Shown: piece by piece, positions 39,470 to 49,764 of the stretch
Numbering within the stretch: the stretch's first letter is position 1
Layout: the number at the start of each line of letters is the position of its first letter
DNA from: Schizochytrium sp. CCTCC M209059
Lineage: Eukaryota > Sar > Bigyra > Thraustochytrida > Thraustochytriidae
Direction: 5' to 3'
Assembly: GCA_000818945.1 (NCBI GenBank)
Contig: KN805394.1
Location: 443,103-507,102 of the forward strand
DNA length: 64,000 nucleotides
Notes under the pieces: model-generated
What the model saw: only the letters and a program-made list of their open reading frames with translations
Databases searched by the model: none
Told to the model about the DNA's origin: nothing
Translations under genes and position numbers: made by a program

Positions 39470-42400
39470 ATGGCGGATGTCGCCAGACCAGAGCGCGGCG
39501 GCGCGGAGGGTAGCCCTGCGTCCCGGCGCAAGCGACGCAAGCGACGCAGACAGCAGAGCCTTCCGCAGGATGGACTCGGAGCAAATCTTGTGGCGCCGTC
39601 AAGCCTATTGTCATCCTCTTGTTCATTTCCATGGACGAAAGCTCTTGCGCTCGCGCAGGACGAGGCAGAGGGCTTGCAAGAAGAAGAAGGAGAAGATGCA
39701 CGCGTCATTGGTCAGTCCAACGAGGCGCCTGCGAGCGAGGACTCGCGCGACAAAGCGGACACTGGCCTCGACCGCAACCAAGCCTACAGGGAGCACCTGG
39801 AGCTGGTCCTGCGCACAGTATTCGTGGAACGCGAGGATTATCGTTCGCTTGCCACGCAAGAGGAGCGCGAGGAAATCGAACGTCTTCTCAACGAAGCCTC
39901 TGTCGACGCCAAGTCGCTCCTTGCAAGAATATTTCCTCGTCGAGGGCCGTGGTTTCGCGCATCACAGTTAGCTAGATATTTCATCCCACGACGGCTTGCC
40001 GCCTCGACAATCTCAGAAGGTGACAATGATGCAGATGCGCAGCAGGCTGCCTTGCGAGCTGAGAATGCTCTAAAGGAGCTTTGTCGCTTTGGTTTTGCGC
40101 AAAGCTTTGATGCACAACGTGCAAGTCTTGAGGAGGGACTCTCGTTAGCCGAGGCCGTGCTTACTGCAGCTGAGCTCCAACAAGTACTGAAGCATGCCAA
40201 GCTAGACGGACGGCGACCGCGTGGAGCAGCCTCAGTCTCGGTGCGTCGCCGCGCCAGCAGTAGTAGTAGTAGTAGCAAGAGCAGTAATCAGAGCACATGT
40301 TGCACTCGCCGCAGCAACGGAGATCAGGGCAAGAGCAAATCATGGCGACGCGGCAGCAAGAGCAGAACAGAAGAACGGGCCAAATGCGACGAAAGATACG
40401 CAACCAAGGCCGAGGCGATTGCGAGACTTCGATTTGCGGGCAAGTCGCAGCGCACCGTCTTTGGCCACGGCTTGCCCGTGGCACGGCTCATTACCCGTGT
40501 CGCCAAGGACGAAATGGTGGCAATCCAAAGCCGGCCCCTTGGCCTTTTACAACGCGCTTTCTCGTTGTATTATCTGACAGCGTCAATGTCTTCGTTCCAG
40601 CGCGTACAGGATGGATCATCGACGCGTGCAGCGGGCGAAGCCACTTCGTTGCATTTTCCTGGTCTTCTCGCAAGTTTTGGCAAGTTACGTTTTGCAGACT
40701 ATACATGCAAAACAGAGTGGCCAATTTTTCGTGATAGACGTGCGCTCGATGCGTACGAATTGGCTGTTGCGCTACGCACGTGGCTTGAGGTATGGGTGCC
40801 AGCATACACATCACAATCATCATTATCATCATCGTCGTCGTCGTTGATGGAGCCGGATACCGTGCCTCCCGAGGAAACGCTCAAAGCGTCTTCTCCCGAG
40901 GTGATTAGCCTGCTTTGCGACGATGAAGACGACGACGACGATGATGATGCAAAGGATGAGAACAAGGCCAAGAATGAGATCAATGTAGAGGCTGGAATAT
41001 TGACTGAGCCATCGTCTTGTATTGCTCATCAAGAGGTGAAAGGAGACGCAAGACACGAAACGCGAGGCTCATCGCCGAACAAGACTCATCACGAGATGAT
41101 AGCAGAAACAAGACATGAGACAGATCCGAGTCGGACAAATTGTAAAAACGCCACGGCCCAGACCAGTAAAATCAACTCCGACATCAAGGCGTCCATGTCA
41201 ACATCTGCCGTCGACATTATCATTGACATTGTCAGCGACGATGAAGAACAAGAGAGTGGCAATGCAGGAGAAAATCCGAGCATTTCCAATGCAGAAAAGG
41301 TGGTGCAACGGAGCAGCTTGACCGAAGGCCGACACGAGACTGCAACGCGCCAGTCTCCGCTTACGTCCGTATTTGACCTACGCGCGTCCAGTGCGATCAA
41401 AGAGCTTAAGCTCGAGATGTGCACCGCACAAGAAGTGGTCAATGTATTGATCCCGTATCTGGAAGAGTGCGTTATCAGCGAAGAAGCCGCAAGCGTCTCA
41501 AGCGTCTCGGGCAATGCACCGCGGTTTCTAGCCCAATTTCGCGCGAGCTACGCGCTGGCTGAAGCCATATCGACTGGCATTGAATGGATTGAGAAGGCGC
41601 ACGATTACAAGGAGGCAGCGCGGCGCTGGCAGGATCTCTTGCGCCTGCAAACCTCGCATCGACGGCGAGGATACTGGTACAACCGACTTTCAATTGATCA
41701 AAAGCATTTGGGAGCAAGCCAGGCTGCGGCAGAGACGTTAGTGGCGTGTTTGCTTGATCGAGATGTGCCTGAGCACAGCGCGCACCGCATCGAGGCGGAG
41801 AAACGTCTGACCAAGTTATTGCGGAATCGAACGACGGCGGCCTCTCTTGCGCATGCGAAAAACGTGCTCACAAGCCAGTCCGGCAACAATGGGGATATGC
41901 AGGTGTCAGAGATTACCATTTTTGGAAGACGCCGCACCTCGGCGCAAGGGCGCCGACCGAGGGTGGGTGAACGTTGCGAGTTTTTCAGCGCCGAGGATAC
42001 GCCATCCATGTACTGTCACGTGGAGGAGTTTGTGCTGGAACACTTTGAGCAGACCGGAGGTTGGCTCGGCATGCATTGCGAAGGTCAGATTTTCCGCGCT
42101 CTATTTGCTATTTTTATGTGGGATGCCATTTTTGACGAAAGCGTCCCGGACGTCTTTCAGACGCCATTTCAGCACGGTCCTCTCGATTTGTTTCATTGCA
42201 GTGGGGTCTTTGTTGACGCGCGTCGCGCCAAGATTGAGACTATGTTGGGCGACCTGGAAAGCGCTTCACCGGCGTCTCTTGCGCAGCGCGCAAAGACCTC
42301 GTGGGATGCCCACGAGGGCGTGCAAGTTTGTGGGATGCGCTGGGACGCGTATCCGCGCGAGACGCTGGCCTGTGTGGCGGCGTGCATCGGGCCCAGAGTG

Positions 42401-42835
42401 TTGGTTGCGATTCTACGCAGATTGTGCGAGGACTACAACCACTGGGCTGGCGGCGGTCCAGATCTCTTGTTGTATCGCGTGTCGCGTGCTCCGTCTCTGG
42501 TGGCCAATGAGGCCCGCCTCGACCTCGAAGAAATTGACAATCTCAATCTCGAGGTTCGTCCCGTCGACATTGTGAGCAAGGCCTTGTCGCCCACATCTTC
42601 TGCGGCGGCCGAGCAGCAGCAGCAGCAGCAGCAGCGAGGCCGGCGCGCGGTGCGCCACGTGCAGCCTCTGGACTTTTCCGAGTCGTCGGAGACGGGAGTC
42701 GGGCTGCGTTTCGAGGCGTGGTTCCTGGAGGTCAAGTCGGAGACCGACCGGCTGAGCCACAAGCAGTCGGGCTGGCTCCGGTACCTGGAGTCTGCAGGCG
42801 CGCGCGCCGGCGTCTGCCACGTGCGTGCGAGCTGA
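39470..42835 (+). CDS. FAN1: FAN1, Fanconi-associated structure-specific nuclease
   Basis: About 1,121 residues. The N-terminal helical region contains SLLARIFPRRGPWFR, like the RLFxRK-x-W block of FAN1. A middle TPR-like region includes RRRGYWYNRLSIDQ. The C-terminal VRR-NUC domain has E871 (HCEGQIFRALF), the PFQHGPLDLF block, the PD Asp998 (GGGPDLLLYRV) and EVK (E1087, K1089), then DRLSHKQSGWL. FAN1 incises flaps and interstrand cross-link intermediates in DNA repair. Residues 480-640 are an acidic/His-rich disordered insert. Between D998 and E1087 lie 88 residues including a polyQ tract (42612-42638), versus about 14 in human FAN1. The start at 39470 has G at -3 and G at +4. Confidence 0.9.
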   Translation: MADVARPERGGAEGSPASRRKRRKRRRQQSLPQDGLGANLVAPSSLLSSSCSFPWTKALALAQDEAEGLQEEEGEDARVIGQSNEAPASEDSRDKADTGLDRNQAYREHLELVLRTVFVEREDYRSLATQEEREEIERLLNEASVDAKSLLARIFPRRGPWFRASQLARYFIPRRLAASTISEGDNDADAQQAALRAENALKELCRFGFAQSFDAQRASLEEGLSLAEAVLTAAELQQVLKHAKLDGRRPRGAASVSVRRRASSSSSSSKSSNQSTCCTRRSNGDQGKSKSWRRGSKSRTEERAKCDERYATKAEAIARLRFAGKSQRTVFGHGLPVARLITRVAKDEMVAIQSRPLGLLQRAFSLYYLTASMSSFQRVQDGSSTRAAGEATSLHFPGLLASFGKLRFADYTCKTEWPIFRDRRALDAYELAVALRTWLEVWVPAYTSQSSLSSSSSSLMEPDTVPPEETLKASSPEVISLLCDDEDDDDDDDAKDENKAKNEINVEAGILTEPSSCIAHQEVKGDARHETRGSSPNKTHHEMIAETRHETDPSRTNCKNATAQTSKINSDIKASMSTSAVDIIIDIVSDDEEQESGNAGENPSISNAEKVVQRSSLTEGRHETATRQSPLTSVFDLRASSAIKELKLEMCTAQEVVNVLIPYLEECVISEEAASVSSVSGNAPRFLAQFRASYALAEAISTGIEWIEKAHDYKEAARRWQDLLRLQTSHRRRGYWYNRLSIDQKHLGASQAAAETLVACLLDRDVPEHSAHRIEAEKRLTKLLRNRTTAASLAHAKNVLTSQSGNNGDMQVSEITIFGRRRTSAQGRRPRVGERCEFFSAEDTPSMYCHVEEFVLEHFEQTGGWLGMHCEGQIFRALFAIFMWDAIFDESVPDVFQTPFQHGPLDLFHCSGVFVDARRAKIETMLGDLESASPASLAQRAKTSWDAHEGVQVCGMRWDAYPRETLACVAACIGPRVLVAILRRLCEDYNHWAGGGPDLLLYRVSRAPSLVANEARLDLEEIDNLNLEVRPVDIVSKALSPTSSAAAEQQQQQQQRGRRAVRHVQPLDFSESSETGVGLRFEAWFLEVKSETDRLSHKQSGWLRYLESAGARAGVCHVRAS

Positions 42836-44230
42836 CGATGCTGCAGTCGCTGCCTCCTGCTCGGAGACAGATCGCCAGAAACTTATTCCAGGCCTAAGTT
42901 TTTATTCTGTTTCTTTTGTTGTTGTTTTCTTATGCAGTGCAGATGACTTTAGTTCTTGGGACGCGCAGAAAGAACTCGGGGACGAATTGTCGTACGTAGA
43001 AGTCAAGAAAGCTCGCAAAAGCAGAGCAGAGCAGAGCAGAGCAAAGCAAAGCAAAGTTAAGACTCCGCGTCGTGCGGCCACCCCGTCCCTCGCAAAAGCC
43101 AGCCTCGCGCGGCAGTGCAGCTGGCAGAGGTGCAGCGGGCGGGTCACTTACAGTTAAATTCTGCTGGAAATTTCGATCGAAGGCCGGCACGGCCGCGACG
43201 GTGCCGAGGAAAGACACTGCGAAGGCGAAATCCGCGGGCAAAGGCTTCGGCCCTGGTTCCGGTGCGCTCCGCACGCCAATATTTGCACTTTCATCGTGTT
43301 TCGTAACGCTCCCGCGACCGAAGCAGACCCGGCTAGGACCTTTCCAGCGGCGCGGCCGGCCCTCCGACATTCGGCATGCGTCTCCTCCGAGACAGCCACG
43401 TCTCCGCGCACACCCCTCCCCCGCGTCCACTGAGCGTTCCGGCGAGAACGGCCTCTCTTGCGCGCCACAGAGGCGCGTGTCTGCTGCGGCGGCAGTGGAA
43501 AGGAGGGGACGAAGGTGCGAAAACCGCTCTCTGCGGGAGAGGGGCGAAATTTAGTGGGCGCGGCCCGTCACAGTTAGACCGATTCCTTCCTTCCTCCTTC
43601 CTTCCGCGTTTTTCGCTCCCGCCACCGGAAACGCGCTGCAGGCCGCACCGGCGTCGCGACCGTCGCTGCGCAGACGCCTTCGCTGCCTTCCTCGGCGGCC
43701 CTGCGTGCCCAGCCGCCTCGCCGCTTCGGCCCCTGGAGCGGATTGGCAAAGATTTATCATTTGAGTGCAAGGTTCAAAGTTAAAGTTTGTTTGTTCTGCT
43801 CTGTTCTGTTTTGTTTTTTCTGTTTATTTGTTTTTTTGTTTCCTTTCCCGCCCAAGGCAGCGGTTTATCGCTCCAGTGGCCGCGCGCGCTTGCAAGTGGG
43901 GTATGGCGCGCTTGCAAGTGGCGTATGGCTGCGGCAAGTGGCGCAAGGCCCGCAGTGCGATCTGCCCCGCCACCAGGATTCAAAACCGGGCGGCTGCTAG
44001 GCTCCAGAAGGATCCGCGCGGGCCGGCGCGCAATGGGTTATAGCACGGGTGCGCAAGTGTAGCGGGGCGACGCGAAGTGGAGCATGCGCGCGAAAGTCCA
44101 CTTGCGGCCGGCGCGCGACTGGCCGTGCAAAGTTTGAATCCTGCGAGCGAGAGCAAAGCGGCGCAGAAAAGAGCAAATCCCTTTCGCGCCAGACCCACGT
44201 ACGTAGAGCAGCGCGGCGAGGACGCGAGCT

Positions 44231-44278
<48 letters not shown>

Positions 44279-44609
44279 GAAGGAAGGAAGGCGGCGGAGA
44301 AGAAGAAGGCGCGCGGGAGCGGCGCGGAGAAGGCGCGTCTGCGCGCGGAGAAGGCGCGCGGGTCGAGCGGAGATGGCGAGGATGGATGGATGAATGAAGG
44401 GCGCGTGAGGCCGAGGCGAAGAACGGCGACGCGGAGAGAAGGCGGGCGGCGAGGAGAGACGAGGCCAGGCCAGGCTAGGCGCGGGGAGACGATGGCGGAA
44501 GCGAGAGAGAAGACCACGCCGGGCGGGCGCGAGGAGAGATCGAGAATCGCGGCGTTGCGAGCCACGGCGTCAGCAGTGAGGCGCAGCGCTCTTCTTCAGC
44601 AATCTTTCT

Positions 44610-44640
<31 letters not shown>

Positions 44641-44957
44641 CTTCTGTCTGTGCGAAACTGCTTGGTGCCAGCGAAGCCAGGCTGGCTGGCGGGCAGGCGG
44701 GCGGGCGTCGACCAACGCCGCTGATGCATGGCATGGCATGGTATGGGATTGGCTCTACACAGCAGGGACGGGGATGAGAGCGGGGACCGAGAACAGTGAT
44801 CGTGACGAATATATGAGAGAATAAATTGACTGACGACCCAGCTACTTTACTTTTACTACCTGCGACCCACCCAAATGCGCCTTAACTTTCTTCATCAAAA
44901 TAGAAACAGAGCAAGTCTTCGCCCCCCAAGCAACTCTTTCCTCCCCAACTAAGCAAG
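42836..44957. other. 2.1-kb GC-rich intergenic region with microsatellites
   Basis: Between FAN1 and VDAC. It holds GCAGA/GCAAA pentamer repeats (43020-43055), a T-rich stretch (43780-43850), a CG-rich part with two direct copies of GCGCTTGCAAGTGG (about 43888 and 43909), (CAAG)n at 44231-44279, (GGAT)-like repeats near 44383 and (TC)n at 44613-44642. The last 130 bases are the AT-richer VDAC 5' region with CCCCAAGCAACT-like pyrimidine runs. Arg/Ala-rich open frames on both strands look like GC artefacts. No RNA gene was recognised. Confidence 0.5.
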
Positions 44958-45800
44958 ATGGCCCCCGTCAAGTTCCGCGATGTCGGCAGCGCCGCCAACG
45001 ACCTCATCAACAACGACTACTGCTTTGACCGCAAGTTTAAGCTCAAGACCAAGAGCGTGAACGGCCTCGTCCTCACCACCGAGGGCACTCTCAAGCCCAA
45101 GGGCGTCGCCGGCAAGCTTTCCGCCGCCTTCAAGCCCTTCGATGGCATCACCATGAAGAAGGTGTGCGTGACCACCGACGGCCGCTTCTCCACCGAGGCC
45201 TCCCTCGACAACGCCCTCGAGGGCGTGACCTTCACGGTCAAGGCCGAGGACGGCGCCAACAAGCCCCCCGCCGGCGAGCTCTGCGTCGACTACAAGTCTG
45301 GCAACGCCACCGTCAACACTAGCGTTGATGTGTGCGACGTCAACGGCCCCACCCTCTACGGTGCGTCCACCCTCGCCTACGACAACTTCCTCCTCGGTGG
45401 CGAGATCCGCTACAACACCGGCTTCGATTCGACGGATGGGTCCCCGTCGGTCGTCGACTACAACGCCGCGCTCTCGTACCACGGCGGTGACTTCGTGGCT
45501 GCCCTTACCTCCAAGAAGAAGCTCTCTGACCTGACCTTCAACCTCCACCAGCGCTACTCCAAGGACATTGCCCTCGCCACCACCTACAACCACTCCTCCA
45601 AGCTCCTCACCGTCGGCGGTATCTACAAGCTCGACATGGCTACCGTGCTCCAGGGCAAGCTCAACTCCAAGGGTATTGTCTCGGCCAACGCCATCCAGAT
45701 GGTCAGCCCGGGCGTCAAGCTCATCACCTCCGTCGAGGTCGACGCCAAGAACTTCGCCGGTGACTCGCACAAGTTCGGTCTTCAGCTCATCCTCGGCTAA
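44958..45800 (+). CDS. VDAC: Mitochondrial outer-membrane porin (VDAC)
   Basis: 280 residues, the standard length of VDAC/Porin_3 proteins, which form a 19-strand beta barrel passing metabolites and ions through the outer mitochondrial membrane. It starts MAPVKFRDVGSAANDLIN, an amphipathic N-terminal helix, then alternating strands (KFKLKTKS, GLVLTTEGTL, GKLSAAFKP and so on). The C-terminal strand HKFGLQLIL ends in an aliphatic/polar pattern typical of the family signal. Codons are very strongly biased to C in third position, unlike neighbours, as expected for a highly expressed gene. The start ATG follows GCAAG. An AATAAA lies at 46042-46047. No intron. Confidence 0.93.
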   Translation: MAPVKFRDVGSAANDLINNDYCFDRKFKLKTKSVNGLVLTTEGTLKPKGVAGKLSAAFKPFDGITMKKVCVTTDGRFSTEASLDNALEGVTFTVKAEDGANKPPAGELCVDYKSGNATVNTSVDVCDVNGPTLYGASTLAYDNFLLGGEIRYNTGFDSTDGSPSVVDYNAALSYHGGDFVAALTSKKKLSDLTFNLHQRYSKDIALATTYNHSSKLLTVGGIYKLDMATVLQGKLNSKGIVSANAIQMVSPGVKLITSVEVDAKNFAGDSHKFGLQLILG

Positions 45801-46699
45801 GCGCCGTCTCTACAGACGTTCTTGGAAGGATCTTCGAATGATTCGAGCAACAACAGCCTAGCATAAGCCATCGGCACTGAGCCGAGCCGCGTAAATGCAG
45901 ACATTTTTATCTTCCTTCGACCACTCCTCGCGATTGATTCTCACCTCTGCTCTGATTTCGAAAATGGAAAGAACGGAAGAAAGAGAACAATACAAAGGGA
46001 TAGAGACACCTACCTATCTGCCTGTGATTGCGCTTACACATAATAAAACTTCCTTATATTGGCACGTGCACGTTTGTATGCAACATTGGAAGTGCAAGGC
46101 AAGGTGGTTGCTATAAATTTTCAGGGTATCATGGGGCCAGCTTCTCTGAATTTTTGCAAATCAAGAAGATCTCTTAAACGTCGACAACAAGGTTTTTGAG
46201 AAATCTAAGTTCAAGCTAATCCGGTCATGGTACGAAGTGAGTAGGCAAAGGGTATCATCTTAGTTCAAAAATCCGTTCAGCATTCTGATTTTCTCATACC
46301 CGCCATTATCAACTTACTTCTGTGAGGCTTCCTATTTCAATCCAGTGTTATACATTGGCGAAAGCCGGCCTCTTTTCCCCTGGGGGCATAATTAAAAACC
46401 TGACTTGGGCGGGCATTCATGAGCATCCTATTGTTGCTGCCAGTGACTTGGCTTTTTAAGGAGGCTTCTGATGTTGATCTTTGCGCACGTACGTACGTAT
46501 ACACCTTGCGAGAGCAGCAAAGGCACTCTGCCACAAAGCATTCTCACTTTGCCTCACCCACAATAGGCCTACTGAGCCTTCACATTCATTTTTAGTCAAA
46601 AATCTTTTATTTGCCTACAAATTTCATCAAACACAACCTGCACTGGGCAAAGCGGGTTGTCTAGCAACAAGTTCTTCATCTTCTCTTCGCTTCTCTTTT
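45801..46699. other. Convergent spacer with two poly(A) signals
   Basis: 900 bases of AT-rich DNA between VDAC (+) and LRR-2 (-). AATAAA at 46042-46047 serves VDAC. TTTATT at 46606-46611, read on the minus strand, lies about 90 bases past the LRR-2 stop. A short (ACGT)n run is at 46488-46499. No gene is seen. Confidence 0.55.
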
Positions 46700-48913
46700 T
46701 CAATAGCCCTCGTCTTCGGCCGCCTCGCCTCGCTCCAGGGCGACACCCAACGTAGGGAACTTGGAAACCTTGTGACCGGCTTCCTGAAGCCAGGCCATGC
46801 AAGCCGCATGGACTGCAGCCTCGCCCACAGACATGGTAAAAGCCATGTCCGTGAGCGCTTGACCATCTACACAATCATCGTCGCTGATCAAACTGGAAGC
46901 ACCCCGACTCGAGCGCCGGACACTTGCACGGCCTGCAGCGCCCAGCACGCTCAGCGTTGTGCCTTCGTCCTTGTCAACGAGAAACATCTCTGCGAGACGT
47001 GCCGTGCGGTCCTCAACAGGCGTGCTGGCGAGCTGGGACACCACATACTGCGCATCCGAGCTCACGGAGCCCTCGGCAATCGTCAGCGTTGTCAAACCCT
47101 CGTTCGCACGCAGCATCTCGATGAGGCGCGCCACGCCTTCGTCACAGACGCCGTGCGTCGTGTGAGGCGGCAGCAAGGGACCACCGACCGTGAGCGTTTC
47201 GAGTGTTTTGTTGAATTCGAGCGCTTCTCCAAGGGCAAAGCAACCCTCTACCCCCAGCGCGCAGGATCGCAGATCCAACGACCGCAACTGTGAGAGAGAC
47301 TTGGTCAGCGCGCCACACAGCATGGCCACACCATCTTCATCAATGCCAGTGTAGCTCAAGTCGAGATGGGCCAAAGCAGAGGTCGACGAACCCAAGAGCC
47401 TCGCGAGCGCCTGGCACGCGCCGCTCGAGAACGGATTTCCGCTCAGATCAAGCGTGGAAATCACCTCGTTTTTCTTGAGCCCCGCGCACATGGATGCCAT
47501 GCCTGCATCGTCAATACCACATGCACGGACGCGAAGGATCTCGACTGACTGCAGATTTCGAACAAGATCCCCGATACAGTCCTCGGTGAGCTCGTTGCCG
47601 CTGAGATCAAGGCACTCGAGCTGGTGCATGCCGAGCAGCGCTGACGAAAGCGTGTTGACCTGCGAGGGAGACAACAGACACATGCGCAGCGTCAAGTCAC
47701 GGAGCGCCGGCATGAATTCCAAAACGAGAGCAAACTGATCAAATACATGGCAAACCGACGTGCGGCTCGCATTGAGCTCCTCGAGCGTCTCTCCAGCGCC
47801 ATCCCCAAGAGCGTCTAGCAGTTTCTCCATGGACTCGGCGCCTTGGGCGCCCGACAGGTCCAGCGTATGGAAGCCCTCGATCTGTACGGTGCCAAGCACC
47901 GATGCAAAGCCCTCCAGAACGGCAGGCGACGCGCTTGCAAATCGGAGCGAGTGCGCCTCTCCGGCCTCGATGGCCTCGCAAAGTGTGTCGAGGTCCTCAT
48001 CGGTGCGAATGACTACGTCTGCGCTTGTTTCGCTTTGGGCGACGAGAGGGTTTGACGCCTTGCGCGCACTGCGTCCCGACTTTCTGCTTTGTGACCATCC
48101 CCGTGTGCTAATACGTTTGCCCTTCCAGGCATCTAAGCGTCCCGCGAGATCGCGCTCGGACGCAGGCTTCAAGTCCTGCGAGATCCTCATGGACGACTTG
48201 CGACGGCTCTCGCTCCGTCTCGATGATGACGAGCGCCGCGACAGCGACTGGGACAGGCGACGCAGCACGCTTGCATCTTGTTCGGTGCTTTTTACAGGGG
48301 CAGACTTGCCCACGCGGACGACGTCGCCCGAGGAAGAAGAAGAAGAAGAAGAAGAAGACCTCACCGAGGGAAAGTCCTCGACGCGCTTGACCGAGATCCT
48401 GGACCCTGCTTTTGTCGCTGCAGTCGCAGCAGCAAGTCCGGCAGAGCTCGTGGAAGTTGCGATCGCAGAGGGAGAGGCTGACGAAGACGACGACATCGAC
48501 GACGCTGAGGAAGACGAAGAGCGCAGCGACATGCGCTTTGACAGACGCAGCGAGTGCCGCTGCTTGGTCTGCATTCTTTCGAGGCTGCTCGAGCCCGCGG
48601 AGGAGGCTGCCGCGGTCGGCAGGTCGAACTCGCGCGCGTCGTCCTCGAGGGTGTCGAGGGCTGACTGGACCTCTTGGTCGGGATTTTCGCAGAAGATCTC
48701 CCCGTCCTGGTCCGCGGTCCTGTCTCGCGACCCCGCCATCTCCTCGTCGACGGGCGTGCGCGCTGCGCTCGCGCCGGTCCTCGTCGCGCGCCGCTTCATC
48801 ATGTTAAACATGCCCGCGACCAGGCTGCCCGACCTCGAGGCTGCCGCGGCCGACCGCGACTCCGTCTCGCCACCGCCCGCGTCCCCCGCGCGGGGCGCCG
48901 CCTTGCGCTGCAT
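46700..48913 (-). CDS. Leucine-rich-repeat protein (LRR-2)
   Basis: About 737 residues. The N-terminal 300 residues are Ser/Arg/Asp-rich and probably disordered. RI-type leucine-rich repeats span about 318-675, e.g. LECLDLSGNELTEDCIGDL, ISTLDLSGNPFSSGACQAL and LAHLDLSYTGIDEDGVAML, resembling NLRC3/RAN-GAP-like LRRs. A short C-terminal region (about 690-737) is Ala/Glu-rich. No NACHT or other catalytic domain is present. The start at 48913 lies about 20-45 bases downstream of a (GAGC)n array on the sense strand; upstream frame to 49282 is Arg/Ala-rich repeat-like sequence and was rejected. Probably a scaffold or regulatory protein; function unknown. Confidence 0.78.
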   Translation of the reverse strand: MQRKAAPRAGDAGGGETESRSAAAASRSGSLVAGMFNMMKRRATRTGASAARTPVDEEMAGSRDRTADQDGEIFCENPDQEVQSALDTLEDDAREFDLPTAAASSAGSSSLERMQTKQRHSLRLSKRMSLRSSSSSASSMSSSSSASPSAIATSTSSAGLAAATAATKAGSRISVKRVEDFPSVRSSSSSSSSSSGDVVRVGKSAPVKSTEQDASVLRRLSQSLSRRSSSSRRSESRRKSSMRISQDLKPASERDLAGRLDAWKGKRISTRGWSQSRKSGRSARKASNPLVAQSETSADVVIRTDEDLDTLCEAIEAGEAHSLRFASASPAVLEGFASVLGTVQIEGFHTLDLSGAQGAESMEKLLDALGDGAGETLEELNASRTSVCHVFDQFALVLEFMPALRDLTLRMCLLSPSQVNTLSSALLGMHQLECLDLSGNELTEDCIGDLVRNLQSVEILRVRACGIDDAGMASMCAGLKKNEVISTLDLSGNPFSSGACQALARLLGSSTSALAHLDLSYTGIDEDGVAMLCGALTKSLSQLRSLDLRSCALGVEGCFALGEALEFNKTLETLTVGGPLLPPHTTHGVCDEGVARLIEMLRANEGLTTLTIAEGSVSSDAQYVVSQLASTPVEDRTARLAEMFLVDKDEGTTLSVLGAAGRASVRRSSRGASSLISDDDCVDGQALTDMAFTMSVGEAAVHAACMAWLQEAGHKVSKFPTLGVALERGEAAEDEGY

Positions 48914-49764
48914 CGCTCGCCCGCCCGCTCTCTCGCTCGCTCGCTCGCTCGCTCGCCGCGCGCGCAGGCGCCCCACGAGCCGGCAATCGATCTCCAAATC
49001 GACGCAAATCAGCCAAATCCAGCCCGCCCGTCGAGCCGGCCTCCGCCGCCGCGCGCGCCTCGCCTCCCTCCTCCTCCCCTCCCTCCCTCCCGCAAGGCGC
49101 CCCGCGCCGCCCGCTCGCTGCGCGTGCTGGCCGCGGCTCCTTCGCGGTCTGCCTGCTTCTGCCTGCCTGCCTCGCCGGCGCGTGCGAGACGGAGGAGACA
49201 GACCGGCGAGGAAGGCGGCGAAGCAGGCAAGGCAGGCACAGCACGTGCCGCTCGATCGGGCGCCCGCGTGAGGCCAGGCCACGGGCCAGGCCAGCCAGGC
49301 CAGCCGCGGCCGCGCGCGCTGCCTTGCGCCGCGCCGCGCCGCCTCGCGAGGCGCGGGGGGCAGCGGCGAGGGGCGAGGGAGGGAGGGAGGGAGGAGGGAG
49401 GGGCGCGCACACAGCAGGCCTCGGAGGGAGGGAGGGACACTCGCTCGCTCGCGTGCGCGCGCGAGCGAGCGAGCGAGCGAGCGCGCTCACTTTGCTGGAC
49501 GATGCGCAGGAGGTAGTACTAGGCCTACATAGTAGACTGCCGGTAGGATGGTAGTACGTAACGGGAACGGCATGTCAAGGTGGTCTTCCGCAAGAGGAGC
49601 CGAACGAGACGGCGACGGGAGCCGCATTGGCACCCGGCGAACAGAGGAGAGAGAGAGAGAGATGTCGCAAAAGAAAGAAGATGACAGATTTACGTATGTG
49701 AGCGGTGTTCATTCGTTTGTTCGTTCAATCCATCATTGATACGTTCGTGCATTCATTCATTCAT
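48914..49764. promoter_or_regulatory. GC-rich promoter region of LRR-2 with repeats
   Basis: It contains (CTCG)n at 48934-48956, CCTCC-rich runs 49070-49090, (GGGA)n 49375-49400, a (CTCG)n...(GAGC)n inverted pair at 49441-49482, (GA)n at 49648-49662 and (ATTC)n at 49749-49768 that reaches the myosin stop codon. No gene is seen; Arg-rich frames on both strands follow from GC bias. Confidence 0.5.

Noticed and set aside
43960..44160. tRNA-like B-box sequences (TTTGAATCC at 44138; an inverted copy near 43975)
   Set aside because: No matching A-box, acceptor stem or cloverleaf could be drawn from the surrounding bases.
44949..45770. 273-residue open frame antisense to VDAC
   Set aside because: It arises from the extreme third-position C bias of the VDAC gene and is Gly/Val/Glu-rich without family resemblance.
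47760..49271. 503-residue open frame antisense to LRR-2
   Set aside because: Ser/Arg/Ala-rich complement of the LRR-2 gene and its GC-rich promoter; the minus strand shows clear LRR motifs.
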